Positions 24,205 through 36,266 of a stretch of 64,000 nt of DNA are shown piece after piece (the stretch's first letter is position 1; each line of letters opens with the position of its first letter). The translations under genes and the position numbers were made by a program. The DNA comes from Anoplopoma fimbria. Lineage: Eukaryota > Chordata > Actinopteri > Perciformes > Anoplopomatidae. The stretch lies in NCBI RefSeq assembly GCF_027596085.1, contig NC_072454.1, forward strand, positions 22,063,241 to 22,127,240, given 5' to 3'. The notes beneath the pieces were generated by a model, which saw only the letters and a program-made list of their open reading frames with translations, was not told where the DNA came from and did not search any database.

Positions 24205-24650
24205 AACCACAGACTGTTAATAAGAAGTGGACGTTGTCGTCGCAATGTCACCCATTGGTGCGTGGACTGCCGTTTTGAAGCAACATTTTGAAGTCTCGAG
24301 TTTGGCGTTTTGGCTGTCGCCATCTTGGATTATGGCTGTCGCTGTTCTTGCTTTCCTGAAACCAGTGAACGGAAGTGACCATATTTGGACGGCTGAGGAG
24401 TGACATACAGATGCCGTATACGTCCTTTGGTAGCAACCTGTCAATCCCAGTAAGACCGCCCGAAAGCATACTCCACTTTGTGCATCATTTACTAAATATA
24501 CATCATGCTGTATTGAAGAAGACTTGAAACTAGAGATTGAGACCATAAACTCATGTTTACAATGTTTACTGAGGTAATAAATCATGAGAGAAGTAGAGTC
24601 ATTTTCTCATAGACTTCTATACAATCTGACTTCTTTCTTCAACCGGGTTG
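24205..24650 (+). repeat. Family A dispersed repeat
   Basis: It runs from AGACTGTTAATAAGAAGTGG to AGACTTCTATACAATCTGAC with all internal blocks in order. It is antisense to smap1. Confidence 0.82.
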
Positions 24651-25121
24651 TTAGAGAGAATTGTTTTTTAAGATACTTCTGAATTCACCCTTCTGTACCG
24701 GAGCTTGCCGCCTGATGGATACCATGGAAACCATGCCGTAGACATGAGTTTTCAACACACTGCCAACTACAGTTTGGAAGAATATCTGTCTGCCATGAAG
24801 AGAAATCCACTCGGCGTATAAAAGATCCAAACTTTATCCATGTGGAAAGCATAACCGAGACTTAACACAGACAAACTGGGCACACAGAGCGGGAGTATAT
24901 TAAACCCATACATACTCTGTATATCAGGCAGAGAAAAGATGAAACAAGACAGTAAAACAGGAGAGAGGCGAATAGAAGAGACAAGATGAAAATAAAAGGG
25001 GAGGAGAGCAAGAGCTGAATAAAAGGATGGGAGAGAAAAGAAAACTTGAGACAACAGAGGAGAAGCATTGTCACTGTAAGTGAGACAGATGACGTTAATT
25101 AGGCTGCTGCAAAGAGAGGTA

Positions 25122-25122
<1 letters not shown>

Positions 25123-25160
<38 letters not shown>

Positions 25161-25278
25161 TCTTGCTCACATGCACCTTTTAATTTTTTTTTTTTTTTTT
25201 AAACCTTTCAGGCACACAACCATTATGTCTAATGGATGGAGCTGCCAGAAAAGTAACACCTGCTTAAGAGCTCTGTTC

Positions 25279-25359
<81 letters not shown>

Positions 25360-25523
25360 GTGAACAGAGGGAGAAAAGGGAAGGCGATAGTCAGCTGGAC
25401 TTCATGAATACGATAAGGGTGACTGTGATAAACAGGGTCTTCTGCAAAACACACACACACCCACTCTCTCGCTCTCTTTTGGTGAATAAACACTCTGAAT
25501 TCTCTTAGTCACACACAAACACA

Positions 25524-25609
<86 letters not shown>
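25123..25609. repeat. Three dinucleotide arrays: (CA)n, (GT)n, (CA)n
   Basis: CA at 25123-25158, GT at 25281-25357 and CA at 25526-25609. GT and CA arrays in succession can pair as inverted repeats in RNA or single-stranded DNA. Confidence 0.95.
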
Positions 25610-25610
<1 letters not shown>

Positions 25611-25679
25611 CTTTGGAAGTGTGTTGTGCTCAACTGCTTAGCAGGCAGTGCTGCTCCCCTCCGTCTCTCTCTGCTGACT

Positions 25680-26030
25680 TCCTTTGACTGGGTGAGGGAA
25701 GGAAGGGAGGAGAGGGGGGGAGGTGAGAGAAGAGATAGCAGGAGGAGGGAGGAGACGGAGAGGAGGGAAGGGAAGGATGGAGGAGAAAACAATGGGGGGA
25801 CGGAGGAAGGGAGTTAAGAAAAGGTGAGAGGAAGGGAGAAAGAGAAGGAGAAGGGCGGAAGGTGGGCCGAAGGGGGGAGGACAGAACAAGTAAAAAGAGA
25901 GGAAGGAGAGATTGATCGGAGGCTGAAAACAAAGACATGGAGGAGGAGTGAATGAGAAGAGAGAGAGGAAAAAAAAGAAGGGAAAGGGAGGACAAGTGGG
26001 GAGGAAAGGAGGCAGAGCAGATGACGTGGA
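25680..26030. repeat. Homopurine tract of about 350 bases
   Basis: The + strand is almost entirely G and A (GGAAGGGAGG, GAGGAGGG and similar), with few pyrimidine interruptions. It follows the (CA)n array at 25526-25609 after about 70 bases of ordinary sequence. Frames on either strand are Glu/Arg/Gly-rich or Ser/Leu/Pro-rich artefacts. Confidence 0.8.
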
Positions 26031-26914
26031 AAGATAATAATCATCACCAACACATACACTCGCTCCGTTTTCTCTCGAGTGAACCTAGTTTAGGTGAGTC
26101 AAGTGTTGACGGAGGCAGGATGGAGCCTCCTTCCTATTAATAGCTGCAGCACATTAGCATGATACTGGCTCCTGATTATAGGAGCGAATGGGAGGTGAGA
26201 ACACGCAGCAAACTGTCCTCACCTGATCCGTCTGGATGTCTGAGAGAGACAGAACGCGACTCAATCAAGGGGGCTGAGCCTATTTGCTGCTAAGCTTGTT
26301 CCCAAAAAGTAAAAAATAAAAAAAATAAATCACATTTAACAGACTTTAAAATCCTCCCAAACTGTGTTAATCGCCAGCCGTTCAACCTTCCTTCTGGGAG
26401 ACATATATTTGTAGAACGCACGGCGTGACTCAGACAGAGTCTAACGGCTCTATGGGGCCTGGGGAAAGCGGATGAAAACTGCTCGGAGGTGGGGTGAGTG
26501 TAATTAAGTTTGTATGGAACTTCAAGAATCTTAAAAACTCACTGTACGATACCAGCCAAGCATCAAACAGCAGACAGACACAGTTAGAGACTAGCTGGTG
26601 AACTACCACTGAAGAGGCAAATTATATTTTCTCAGGGGTTGGTGGAGACCAAAACAGAGTTAAAGAGAGTGAATTTTGGACTTATATGATCACAAACATG
26701 ACTCATAATGAATGACAGCGATGTTGCTTGTCTGCTTAATGTGTAAAAAAAAAAAGAGGACAGAAAATCAATGATGACCTCACAGCAGACACTTTGACAT
26801 GTCAGACTGAGGCGTAACTGGAATAAAGACATTGTTATTGTCATTAGTTAAAGTTGTGCTTTTTCAAAAAAAGTCAAAATGTCCGCTGTTAAACTACAAT
26901 AACTGCCTGGTGGT

Positions 26915-27240
26915 TGTATGCCTCCGCCAGTCACTCAAGTCGCAATTTAGATTCACGTCTGTTCAAAATGTAATTTTGTCCTATGAGACATTTCTGTTAA
27001 ATTGTAAAAAGAATTGCATAACAATTTTTGAATTATGTCCAGTTATTGCAAAGTCACACTTTTGAAGCTTCGAATAAGTTCATCCTCACGTTCAGGTGGG
27101 ATTTTTTTTGAGACATTTATTCCAGGTGTTACTGAGATATCGCTGGAATGGGACTGATGGAAGGACGAACGGACAGACAGTGAACCCAAAAACATAATTC
27201 CTGTGGCCAAGGCTGATACTGGTGTGGAGGTATTAAAAAG
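26915..27240 (+). repeat. Family B dispersed repeat, both ends visible
   Basis: The left end ATGCCTCCGCCAGTCACT and the right end (reverse complement ATACCTCCACACCAGTATC) form an imperfect inverted pair, suggesting a non-autonomous DNA transposon. The interior has GAGATATCGCTGG and GGACGAACGGACAGAC. It is antisense to smap1. Confidence 0.65.
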
Positions 27241-28047
27241 CTTTATTTGCAATAACAATCAGCAGTGCTCTATTGCTAGCTAGGTTGTTTTGGCTTCCAA
27301 AGGGGCATTGACCAGAAAAAGTTAGTGAACCACTGGGAGACAACCTGTATATTGATTAACTATATACTGTAATAAATACTACATTCAATTTATTTGGCAG
27401 TCACTTTGATCAAACCACCAACCCTATAATTTATGGCCTACCTGACCTAAAAACTACACTTTATGGTCAATCAAACTTTCTTTCATTAGCAGGTGTTTCA
27501 ATTACTGTGAAGCAAATGAGACAGCAGAGACTTTAAGTAGCCTTAACCTCGTACTGGCTGCACGCCTTTCTTCAAATCCAGGCCTCTTTTGTAACAGTGT
27601 AAACATTTTCCATCTCGCTTTCACTCCTCCAAACGGATGTGACTGCCAGACACTCCAGGAGTATTAGCGCAACTAGCTTTGGAAAGAGCAGCTAGCCAGT
27701 CCAGCAGATTTCTTGCCAAAGCTCAAACTGGTGGCACACGATGCAGAATGCGGTGGTGCATTGGTTTTAACCTCACATCTAGGGGAAGGGAAATTCAAGC
27801 TGAGCATGTCACATGGGTATCTACACGTTTTCTTTTGTCTTTCTCAGTCACACATAACATAGGGCGTCCAAATAGTGTGCAATGTGCTGCAGGGCTCCTA
27901 GCAGCACATTGTGTTATAGAAAGCCTCTTCAACAAGGCTCCATTATTCCCCGCTGATGTTGGTGTTGATGGGTTCAGCCAGAGCTCTGAATTACCACTCT
28001 GACAGCATTTTCCTCACTGTCGCTATTCATAGACCTCTACAGCAACA

Positions 28048-28305
<258 letters not shown>

Positions 28306-28959
28306 AAAGGATTTGGGCTAATTTACTGAAAACAAAAGCAAAGCTGGCCTTGGAAATCTGAATTCAAAGAAGAGAGGGCCAGTAAGAAACAGGACGGAAA
28401 GACAAATGAAAGGAAGAATTAGTACAAGAAGTTACTGGTCAGATCATTACATCATTCCTCTGTATCCCCCCTCTCACTCCTCATCCCTTCTTCAGGAATC
28501 AACTGCATTTCCTTCTTTTCTTTTTCTACTTAATTCGTTTCCAAGTCATTTCTTGTTCCCTTGAGCCCTTCTCTCCTTCCTCCTGCTTAGCCCTCAGACA
28601 CAACTTGCTTCGACAAAAGCTTCTACTTCATTTTATCTTTCATGTTAACATAAAACAAGCCATTTTCATCATTGGGACGGGCTTGCGAGGCGTTGGTCAG
28701 ATGAGTTTTATTCCTGCACAATGTGACTTTCAGCAGTATTGACAAGAAAAGTAGACTTCAGGACTTGATGAGAAAAATACTCGTAACTTTAAAATTAATC
28801 AGTATATACTAACAATGGATTAAATTACTAGATTTAATGTGACGAATATAGTGACGAACACACAAAGAATCAAACTCCTCACTTTGCGGTTCCCCTCAGC
28901 TCTACTGAGCGTTTGAGCGTCTGTAAAGGGCGGAATTAGTGGGATTATTCTAGGAACTA

Positions 28960-29150
28960 GAATTCCAAAAGAATCGGTCGACGTGAGGTCACAGTGACCA
29001 AAAAAATTAGTTCCAATTTTAGTCCAAGTAAATTTGAAGAAATTTCCCTTTGGCGTTCCTGAGATATCACATTCACAAGAAAGGATTGGACGGACGAACG
29101 GATTATGTAAAAGTAATCCCTTTCAATCATCCGTTATGGCCCACTAAAAG
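28960..29150 (+). repeat. Family B dispersed repeat, fragment
   Basis: It contains GAGGTCACAGTGACC, TTGGCGTTCCTGAGATATC and GGATTGGACGGACGAACGG. It is antisense to smap1. Confidence 0.65.
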
Positions 29151-30899
29151 TGTGTGGTGGGGTCCCTATCATCGGAGACCATGCTTTTATTATTTAGCCG
29201 GTCGTCTCTGGTTGTCAACGTCTATAAAATCGTGGTGACCAGTTGCCAGATTGTAAGTACGCATCCAAGAGGAGCATATGAAAATGGCGGACACAGCACA
29301 GAAAAAAAATGCAAATATAGCAAATCCAACCATTAAGCGGACTAACCACGTTCCAAAATGACAGTAAATCGGGGGTTTACTTTCACTAGCGAGCCGTCAG
29401 GGGGTCCAACTACAACCCGCATCCGACAAATCATTCTGCCTTGAAGCTCATTGTATTTCATTTATGGCCCCGCAATTTTACTTCTTCGGTTCAGACTTCT
29501 AAAACCTGCTTTCATCTGCAGCATGCAACTGTTTTCAGCAAAATAAAGCCCTAAAAACCCCATCTAACATTACCTAAGTCAGGCAGATCACATTATTGAC
29601 TGGCTTGAGAGCCAAAGAGCCAGATAGTTGCAAGAGACCAAAACAGCGCTAGAAAGAGATTGACATTTTGACAAGTGGCCACAATTTTTTTTTTTAATCA
29701 ATGAATGCAGGTTGATCTAATGCAAGTCACCAACTTCAGTTCAGAAAGGGGTAAATATACTCACATTTACACATATAGTCGGATTAATGCTTTCGTTGCA
29801 ATTAACTTCTCCCTCTTCAGTGATTTCTTTAAAGTTAGCTACATTTTAGACATGCTTTGTTTAAAGTGGGCTGCAAATTATCATCTGATTGTGCTGTGTC
29901 TTGAGTAGATGTCTCTTTGATCAGATGGCTTTTATGTTGGATGAGGGGATGTTCCGTCTCTGACTTCATGTCCACAGCAATTTGGAACTGGGGTTGTTTG
30001 TCAGCAATCAGGGGAACACTTTGGTCCCCCTGGTAATGGGAACAATTATGGCTAGAGCATCATTCTGATCGATATATATACACACAATATATAGTACAAG
30101 CTGAACTGTGAGCATATAACTGTAACATTTGAATAAAATACAACAATAGTCATTGTAGACTGACAATGACTGAGGAACAGATTTACTAAGAAAGGGCTTT
30201 TCACAAAAGTTTGCTGAGATTTTCCAAGTATGCAGTCACAATCTGTGTTTATTTAGTGCCTGATTTACTAAGAAAGCAGGTCATTACGCAGTCAGCCATA
30301 GAATAGGGTAGACTGTGTTAAGTGTCAATGTTATAATAATAGCCTTATTACTGATGCATGTTTCATTGCATCGCCGCATTCTTCCTTGTAGCTCATGTAA
30401 ATCCCACCTGCTACTTTTCATGTGCACGGTCCTCCCTTAAATGCACATGCAATGAGGAGAGAGACCATAGAAATAGAACAGTAGTAGAACTGAAACTCCC
30501 TTTCAAACCTACGTAGCAGGATGGTCTGAGCGGCGGCCATTTTTATGTGTACCATTAACATTGGGGGGGGATTTCAGTTCTGGTGGTGGTCATTCAAGCC
30601 AGTGCTCCAGCTGGGTGCGCACCATCGCACTCAGTCTCTCAGGGCTGGTGGGACTTCATGCTCCACGTCTTGTGGGTCCCTGCCCTCACCTTTGAAACTT
30701 GACTTATTCCATCATTCCTCTCCTGACCTGCTCTCCGCCCACTCGTCCCTCTTCCCATATTTCTACTGCCCCGAACACATTTCCCTCCCCTAACTGATCC
30801 TTGTGCACCATGTCTCATCCCTCACTCTTTCTCCTTTCCTCCATCCTTCTTTTCCTGCCCTTCACTTCACTTTTTATTGTATTTTTTGGTAGCTGGGAG

Positions 30900-30951
30900 A
30901 AAGTGTGTGTGTGGAAGAAGAGAAAGAAAGATATATATATATATCTTTCTC

Positions 30952-30991
<40 letters not shown>

Positions 30992-31048
30992 ATATTATAT
31001 ATATATTATATATGCATGTGTGTGGAAGAGATAAAGATATATATATAT

Positions 31049-31101
<53 letters not shown>

Positions 31102-31165
31102 ATATATATATGTGTTTTTTTATGGGGTGCTGGAGAGAAAGATATATATATATATCTTTCTCTCT

Positions 31166-31210
<45 letters not shown>
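30900..31210. repeat. TA-rich simple-sequence cluster with two perfect palindromes
   Basis: A mixture of (TA)n, (CA)n and (GA)n. It includes a 26-base perfect palindrome at 30925-30950 (AGAAAG-AT core-CTTTCT) and a 32-base one at 31133-31164 (GAGAGAAAG-AT core-CTTTCTCTC). Read frames over it are low-complexity artefacts. Confidence 0.9.
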
Positions 31211-31215
<5 letters not shown>

Positions 31216-31404
31216 TAACACAAATCCTCCCCCTCCTACAAGGCTGTAATCGTATTTTGGTAATTGACGTATTCGCAGATAGGCGAGCGCTCCCCGATGC
31301 CAGTTAATAGCTGCATGAATCAGCAGGCTTCCCCTTTCTCCACGCACTGAGCTAATCACAGCTGTAAAGCAATATCTGCCTGCTGAATCCCAAATGCAGC
31401 CCTC

Positions 31405-31440
<36 letters not shown>

Positions 31441-33205
31441 GTTAGGTGGAGGTGTAATGGCTGTCAAAACTGTGCATGTACTGTGTATATGTATGTATAT
31501 TGACCTTGCGATTTTGGGGGTACCGGTAAGTTCATGGTGGTTGCAAATATTGCGTGTAGACGAGTAAGGGGTCAGGAAGTACATTCATTCTACAGCGGAG
31601 AGTTTGGCTCCTTATGGCCAGAAGGTCACCAGAATTCAAATTTCTTCCTCTGGGAAACGGAAACATGCACATGCCAGTTTGTCAGACAAACAATCACATG
31701 TTAACCTTCACACCAAGGCTGAGGAGATTATTATCCACACCACTGTGAGGTAACGGCCTTTTCCCTATGCTGCTGGAAAATGTCAGTGCAAGTCTCCACG
31801 CTCCGCTGGACACGGCTCAGACAAAGACCGGCAACATCTCTCCTGGTGCAAGAAAAAAACCCTGAACTTTGGCGGAGTTTGAGGGCGACATGCGAGAAAC
31901 GTCTTCCAACATTTGTGGCGTGTAAATGCAATACAAGTCCCAGCTGTGAGAGCTGCAGTAAAATGCCTTTTTTCTGACTGTGACGGAAACAAATTGTACT
32001 CTTTGACATTTAAATATTACATTCTACAAGACAGACAGAGCTGCCGCAGGTGCCGTCTGCTATCAAACAGCCACTCTGGAGCAATCTGCACTTGCAGTGT
32101 GTTAAGTGCAGAGCGGCAGTCCTAGACTGTATCAGATAGCACAACTCTACTGCAAAAATAAATAATCATTTTTATTTCAACACCACAAAGGCTCTCCTAT
32201 TTGACGCAAAGTGGTGCAAGTACATTTTCAGGTACTTGTACTTCTTTCTCTATTACCATGCTACTTACCACTAGTTCATTTGAGATGAAATATCTTTAGC
32301 TTTTACATCTATTAGCATCACTGAGCCTCTAGAATGGTTCAAAGGACAGCATGCATGCATTATGCAGCTCACGGTAGGTGTGAAATTCCAGTCCTGTCTC
32401 TTTGTCCAGTAATAAAGTGGTGTCAAAAATCAAAAACCTACACAGTTTTTTTTTGTTTTTTTTAAATCGCAATTTCTTGCTTTTTGTCTTTACATCACAC
32501 ATCCATAGCCATGCACCTTTATAACCTCAATGGCTTAAGATGAATATCTCAAAGAGCATTTGTCTTTTAAAATAAGTATATTCAATTAGTGGAGAGAATA
32601 TATGCAGGATGTTAATCGTTTAATGTTCTTGTTGTCCAAACGATTGTATGTCAGTGTATCTTTGTAAGATGTACTTTTAAAAAAAAGTTATTTTTGAACT
32701 GGTCTTTAAAGAAATTCCGAAAAAGAAAATAGCAAATTCACTGTTATCCTTTGGCGCTGTACAACAGCATGATCTCGGCTGTGTTTAAATTTATGCATAT
32801 TTGTTGTGAGCATAAATCCGTGTTCATAAATTATTCGTAGAAATGCTTGTACAGTATGTCTGATTTGCGCATGAAATTGTACATACCTAACATTGATTAA
32901 CGAGGGCCCAAGGTAAGAGGAGGGGGAGGAAGAGGACATATGAAGGCTAAGGAGGAGAAGAGGAACAGGAGAAGCACTCTGTGTACAGATTGGAGGAAAA
33001 TATATGTTTGTGAGGGAATTAATGGTGAGTGACAGTAGAGAGCGGGAAGGAAACTGGAAGGACAGGGGAGAGGGAAGACATATATACGAATAATAATGGA
33101 GCAGAGCAACTGTGAAGAAAAAAAGTGGTTTAAGGTGTAGGCAGAGAGAAGGTAGACCATAACAGGTGGGTAGAAAAACTATGTTGTGGTGTGTAAAACA
33201 TACTA

Positions 33206-34643
33206 CAATGCCTATAAAAAGTATTCACCCCCTTGGATGTTTCACCCTTTTGTTGCTTTTATCCATGAAATCATGGTCAATATAATTTGGCTTTTTTGAC
33301 AAGAATTTGCAAAAAAAACAACCTCTTTAATATCAAAGTGAAAGAGGTATTTCCAAAATAATGCCAATTAATTAAAAATATATAAGGTAAAGTAAATGAT
33401 TGCATAAATATTTACCCCCTTCAGGTCAGTATTTAGTAGATGCACCTTTGGCTGCAATCACAGCACTGAGTCTGTGTGGATATGTCTCAATCAGGCTGGC
33501 ACATCTGGACACTGCAATTTTTCTACATTCTTCCTCGCAAAACAGCTCAAGCTCTGTCAGCTTGCTCGGGGATCGGGCGTGAACAGCTCTTTTCAAGTCC
33601 AGCCACAAATTCTCGATTGGATTGATGGATCATGTTCCCCTCTACCTTTACAAGCCTTCCAGGGCCTGCTGCATGATGCTGCCACCAACATGCTTCAAGG
33701 TGGAGATGGTGTGTTTGTGGTGATGTGCAGTGTTTGGTGTTCGCCAAACATAGCGTCTAGTCTGATGACCAAAAAACTATATTTTTGTCTCATCAGACCA
33801 AAGAACCTTCTTCCAATTGACCTTGGAGTCTCCCACATGCCTTTGGGCGAATTCCAGGCGAGATTTCATATGAGCTTTTTTCAACAGTGGCTTTCTCTTT
33901 GCCACTCTCCCATACAGCTTCGACTGGTGAAGAACCCGGGCAACAGTTGTTGTATGTACAGTCTCTCCCATCTGAGCCACTGAAGCTTTTAACTCCTTCA
34001 GAGCGGTCGTAGGTGTCTTGGTGGCCTCCCTCACCAGTCTTCTTCTTGCCCGGTCACTCAGTTTGTGAGGAAGGCCAGCTCTAGGCAGATTCAAACAAGT
34101 GCCATACTCCTTCCATTTCTTAATGATGGATTTAACTGAACTCTGTGGGATGTCCAGTGAGTTGGAAATCTTTTTGTAGCCATCTCCTGACTTATACTTT
34201 TCAATGATCTTTTCTCTGAGTTGCTTGGAGTGTTCTTTTGTCTTCATGCTACAATTGTTGCAGGAATACTGATGAACCAGAGACTGGACCTGCCAGACAC
34301 AGTTTGGTGTTTTTATACTACAATCACTTGACACACATCAACTGCACTCAGCTGATCTCCATTTCACTAATTGTGACACTGCTGGCATCAACTAGCTGGA
34401 CCTCTGTTGAATTAGGTCAGTCACTTTAAAGGGGGTGAACATTTATGCAAACACTTATTTTACACTATATATTTTTTATTAATTGACATTAGTTTGTAAA
34501 AATCTGTTTTCACTTTGACATGAAAGAAGCTTTTTTTTGCAAATTCTTGTCAAAAATGCCAAATTATATTGACCATGATTTCATGTATAAAAGCAACAAA
34601 ATGGGAAAACATCCAAGGGGGTGAATACATTTTATAGGCATTG
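33206..34643 (-). mobile_element. Tc1/mariner element, internally deleted
   Basis: A 1438-bp element flanked by the expected TA duplication (33204-33205 and 34644-34645). The termini are inverted copies of CAATGCCTATAAAA, continuing as GTATTCACCCCCTTGGATGTTT. The left and right copies differ at only a few positions. It carries a broken Tc1-type transposase on the minus strand, in the same orientation as smap1, inside its 16.5 kb intron. Confidence 0.95.
33426..34247 (-). pseudogene. Tc1-like transposase, broken
   Basis: The N-terminus begins MKTKEHSKQLREKI and runs through the paired-type helix-turn-helix domain (YKKISNSLDIPQSSVKSIIKKW) to the first catalytic Asp in VLWSDETK, then hits a stop at 33777. 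After that the frame shifts, sequence is missing, and the C-terminus resumes with NPIENLWLDLKR (the third catalytic residue, Glu) and ends SAVIAAKGASTKY. The segment that normally carries the second catalytic Asp is absent, so the total is well below the usual length of about 340 residues. It cannot make an active enzyme. Antisense frames over it, such as + 33474-33983, are shadows. Confidence 0.93.
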
Positions 34644-35454
34644 TAAGTCACTTAGAAATTTCCAGACTAGACAAATACCAACGCTTGATCAGAGTCCCTA
34701 GCAAGTTAATTTAACTGCTTTGGTGTTGCCTTTACATTATTCGGTGAGCTGATAAAGCTTCTGTAGCCTTATGAAAAGAAGAAATTTAAAGCCAATCGAT
34801 CAGCTCCATTAATGGGTGCAGCGTTGCTTTTGGGACGTTGAGGGTTGATGTCCTTAAATTAAGAACTGGACAAACAAGACTGTAATCGACTGCCTGTCCA
34901 TTTAGCAGTTAAAGGGTTAAAAAAATGTTCTTCATATATCTTTTTTTTTACATTGGTAGAGATATTAGGAAGCCCAGAAGCTGATGTTACTGTTGCTACA
35001 CCTGCCAAGCTTTCCAATCAACCGGCGCACGCATGCAGTTTTCAATGATAACGCCGATAATGAAAAAATGTACCACTCAAAGTGCGTGGCAATCTGTGAA
35101 ACAGTGGGCTCAGCTCTATAGCTGTATAGCTAATTTACATGAAGTTGGCTGCAAACTCTGTTTTTGCATTAATAATGTCTCCAAGCTGGCTCTTAAGATA
35201 ATAAGAACCCTGAAAAAGCCTCTCAGGTTTGTATTTTATTATTTTTAACGTGAAATCATTATAACTGAGCATGATTTTAAAAGGGTAAAAGACTAAAGAT
35301 AACAATTCGCCACGTCACCAACGTATGTATAAAACATGAGAGTAAAAGAGCACCATTGATCTTGTATTCCATGGTTAAGATAGTACATTTTTATAATCCA
35401 CTATCATCAGGCAGCAACCTCTGGGTCTGAAAAGTGAAGCAAACGCTGAAGTGC

Positions 35455-35710
35455 CTTTAACTTACTAAATGTACATCATGATGTATGGAAGAAGACTTGA
35501 AACTAGAGATTGAGACCATAAACTCATGTTTACAATGTTTACTGAGGAAATAAATCAAGTGAGAAGTAAAGTCATTTTCTCATAGACTTCTATACAACAG
35601 GAGTTCTTTTTGCAATAAGAGGAGTCGCTCCCTGCTGGTCATTAGAGACAATGTAAATTTAAGGCCCTTCCTCATTGGCTTCACTTTTCAGATCCACAGG
35701 TTGCCGCCTA
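35455..35710 (+). repeat. Family A dispersed repeat, tail half
   Basis: It starts at the TTTACTAAATGTACATCATG-type block and continues through the tail to CATTGGCTTCACTTTTCAG and TTGCCGCC. The head is missing. It is antisense to smap1. Confidence 0.8.
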
Positions 35711-36233
35711 GTTAGCGTTAAAAGTAATGTGCATTGACACTATATCACTATATCTATTGAAATATATCACTATATATATTCAATTTGGCTGGTTATGTGA
35801 GGCATTCACATTTGTTTGCCTTTTTTGGCACTTCTGAATTATAAAGCAGCAAGTTGGATATACTGGAACTTAGAAAAGGCTGAGACTCCCAGTGGTAATT
35901 ATGACTTGGATGTTGACGTAAACACTATCAAGTCAGAAACCGCTATTTGTGGTAATTACCATACGGCATGAACACTCACTGCATAGAGAACAGAGGCTAG
36001 AGCAAAGGAATTCAGGACTAATGGACTTATGGAGATGAGCAGAGGTGCGAGACGCACACAGAGCTGCAGTAGATGGAGTCGCAGAGGAGGTGAGCTAGGA
36101 GGGGAGATTAGAGGGTAAGTGGGAGCCTGGTAGTGTCAGAGGGGGAGCTTGCAGTTACAGCAGCCCATAATTGTTCGTCATGCCTGGATCCCCAGCGAGC
36201 CCCTGCCTGGTCGGCTCCCAGGAGGCTCTGAGA

Positions 36234-36266
<33 letters not shown>

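Noticed and set aside
30867..31584. Tyr-Ile and Ser-Leu repeat frames
   Set aside because: Translations of the TA and GA simple repeats around the palindromes.
33474..33983. A 169-codon + frame
   Set aside because: It is antisense to the broken Tc1 transposase and has no independent support.
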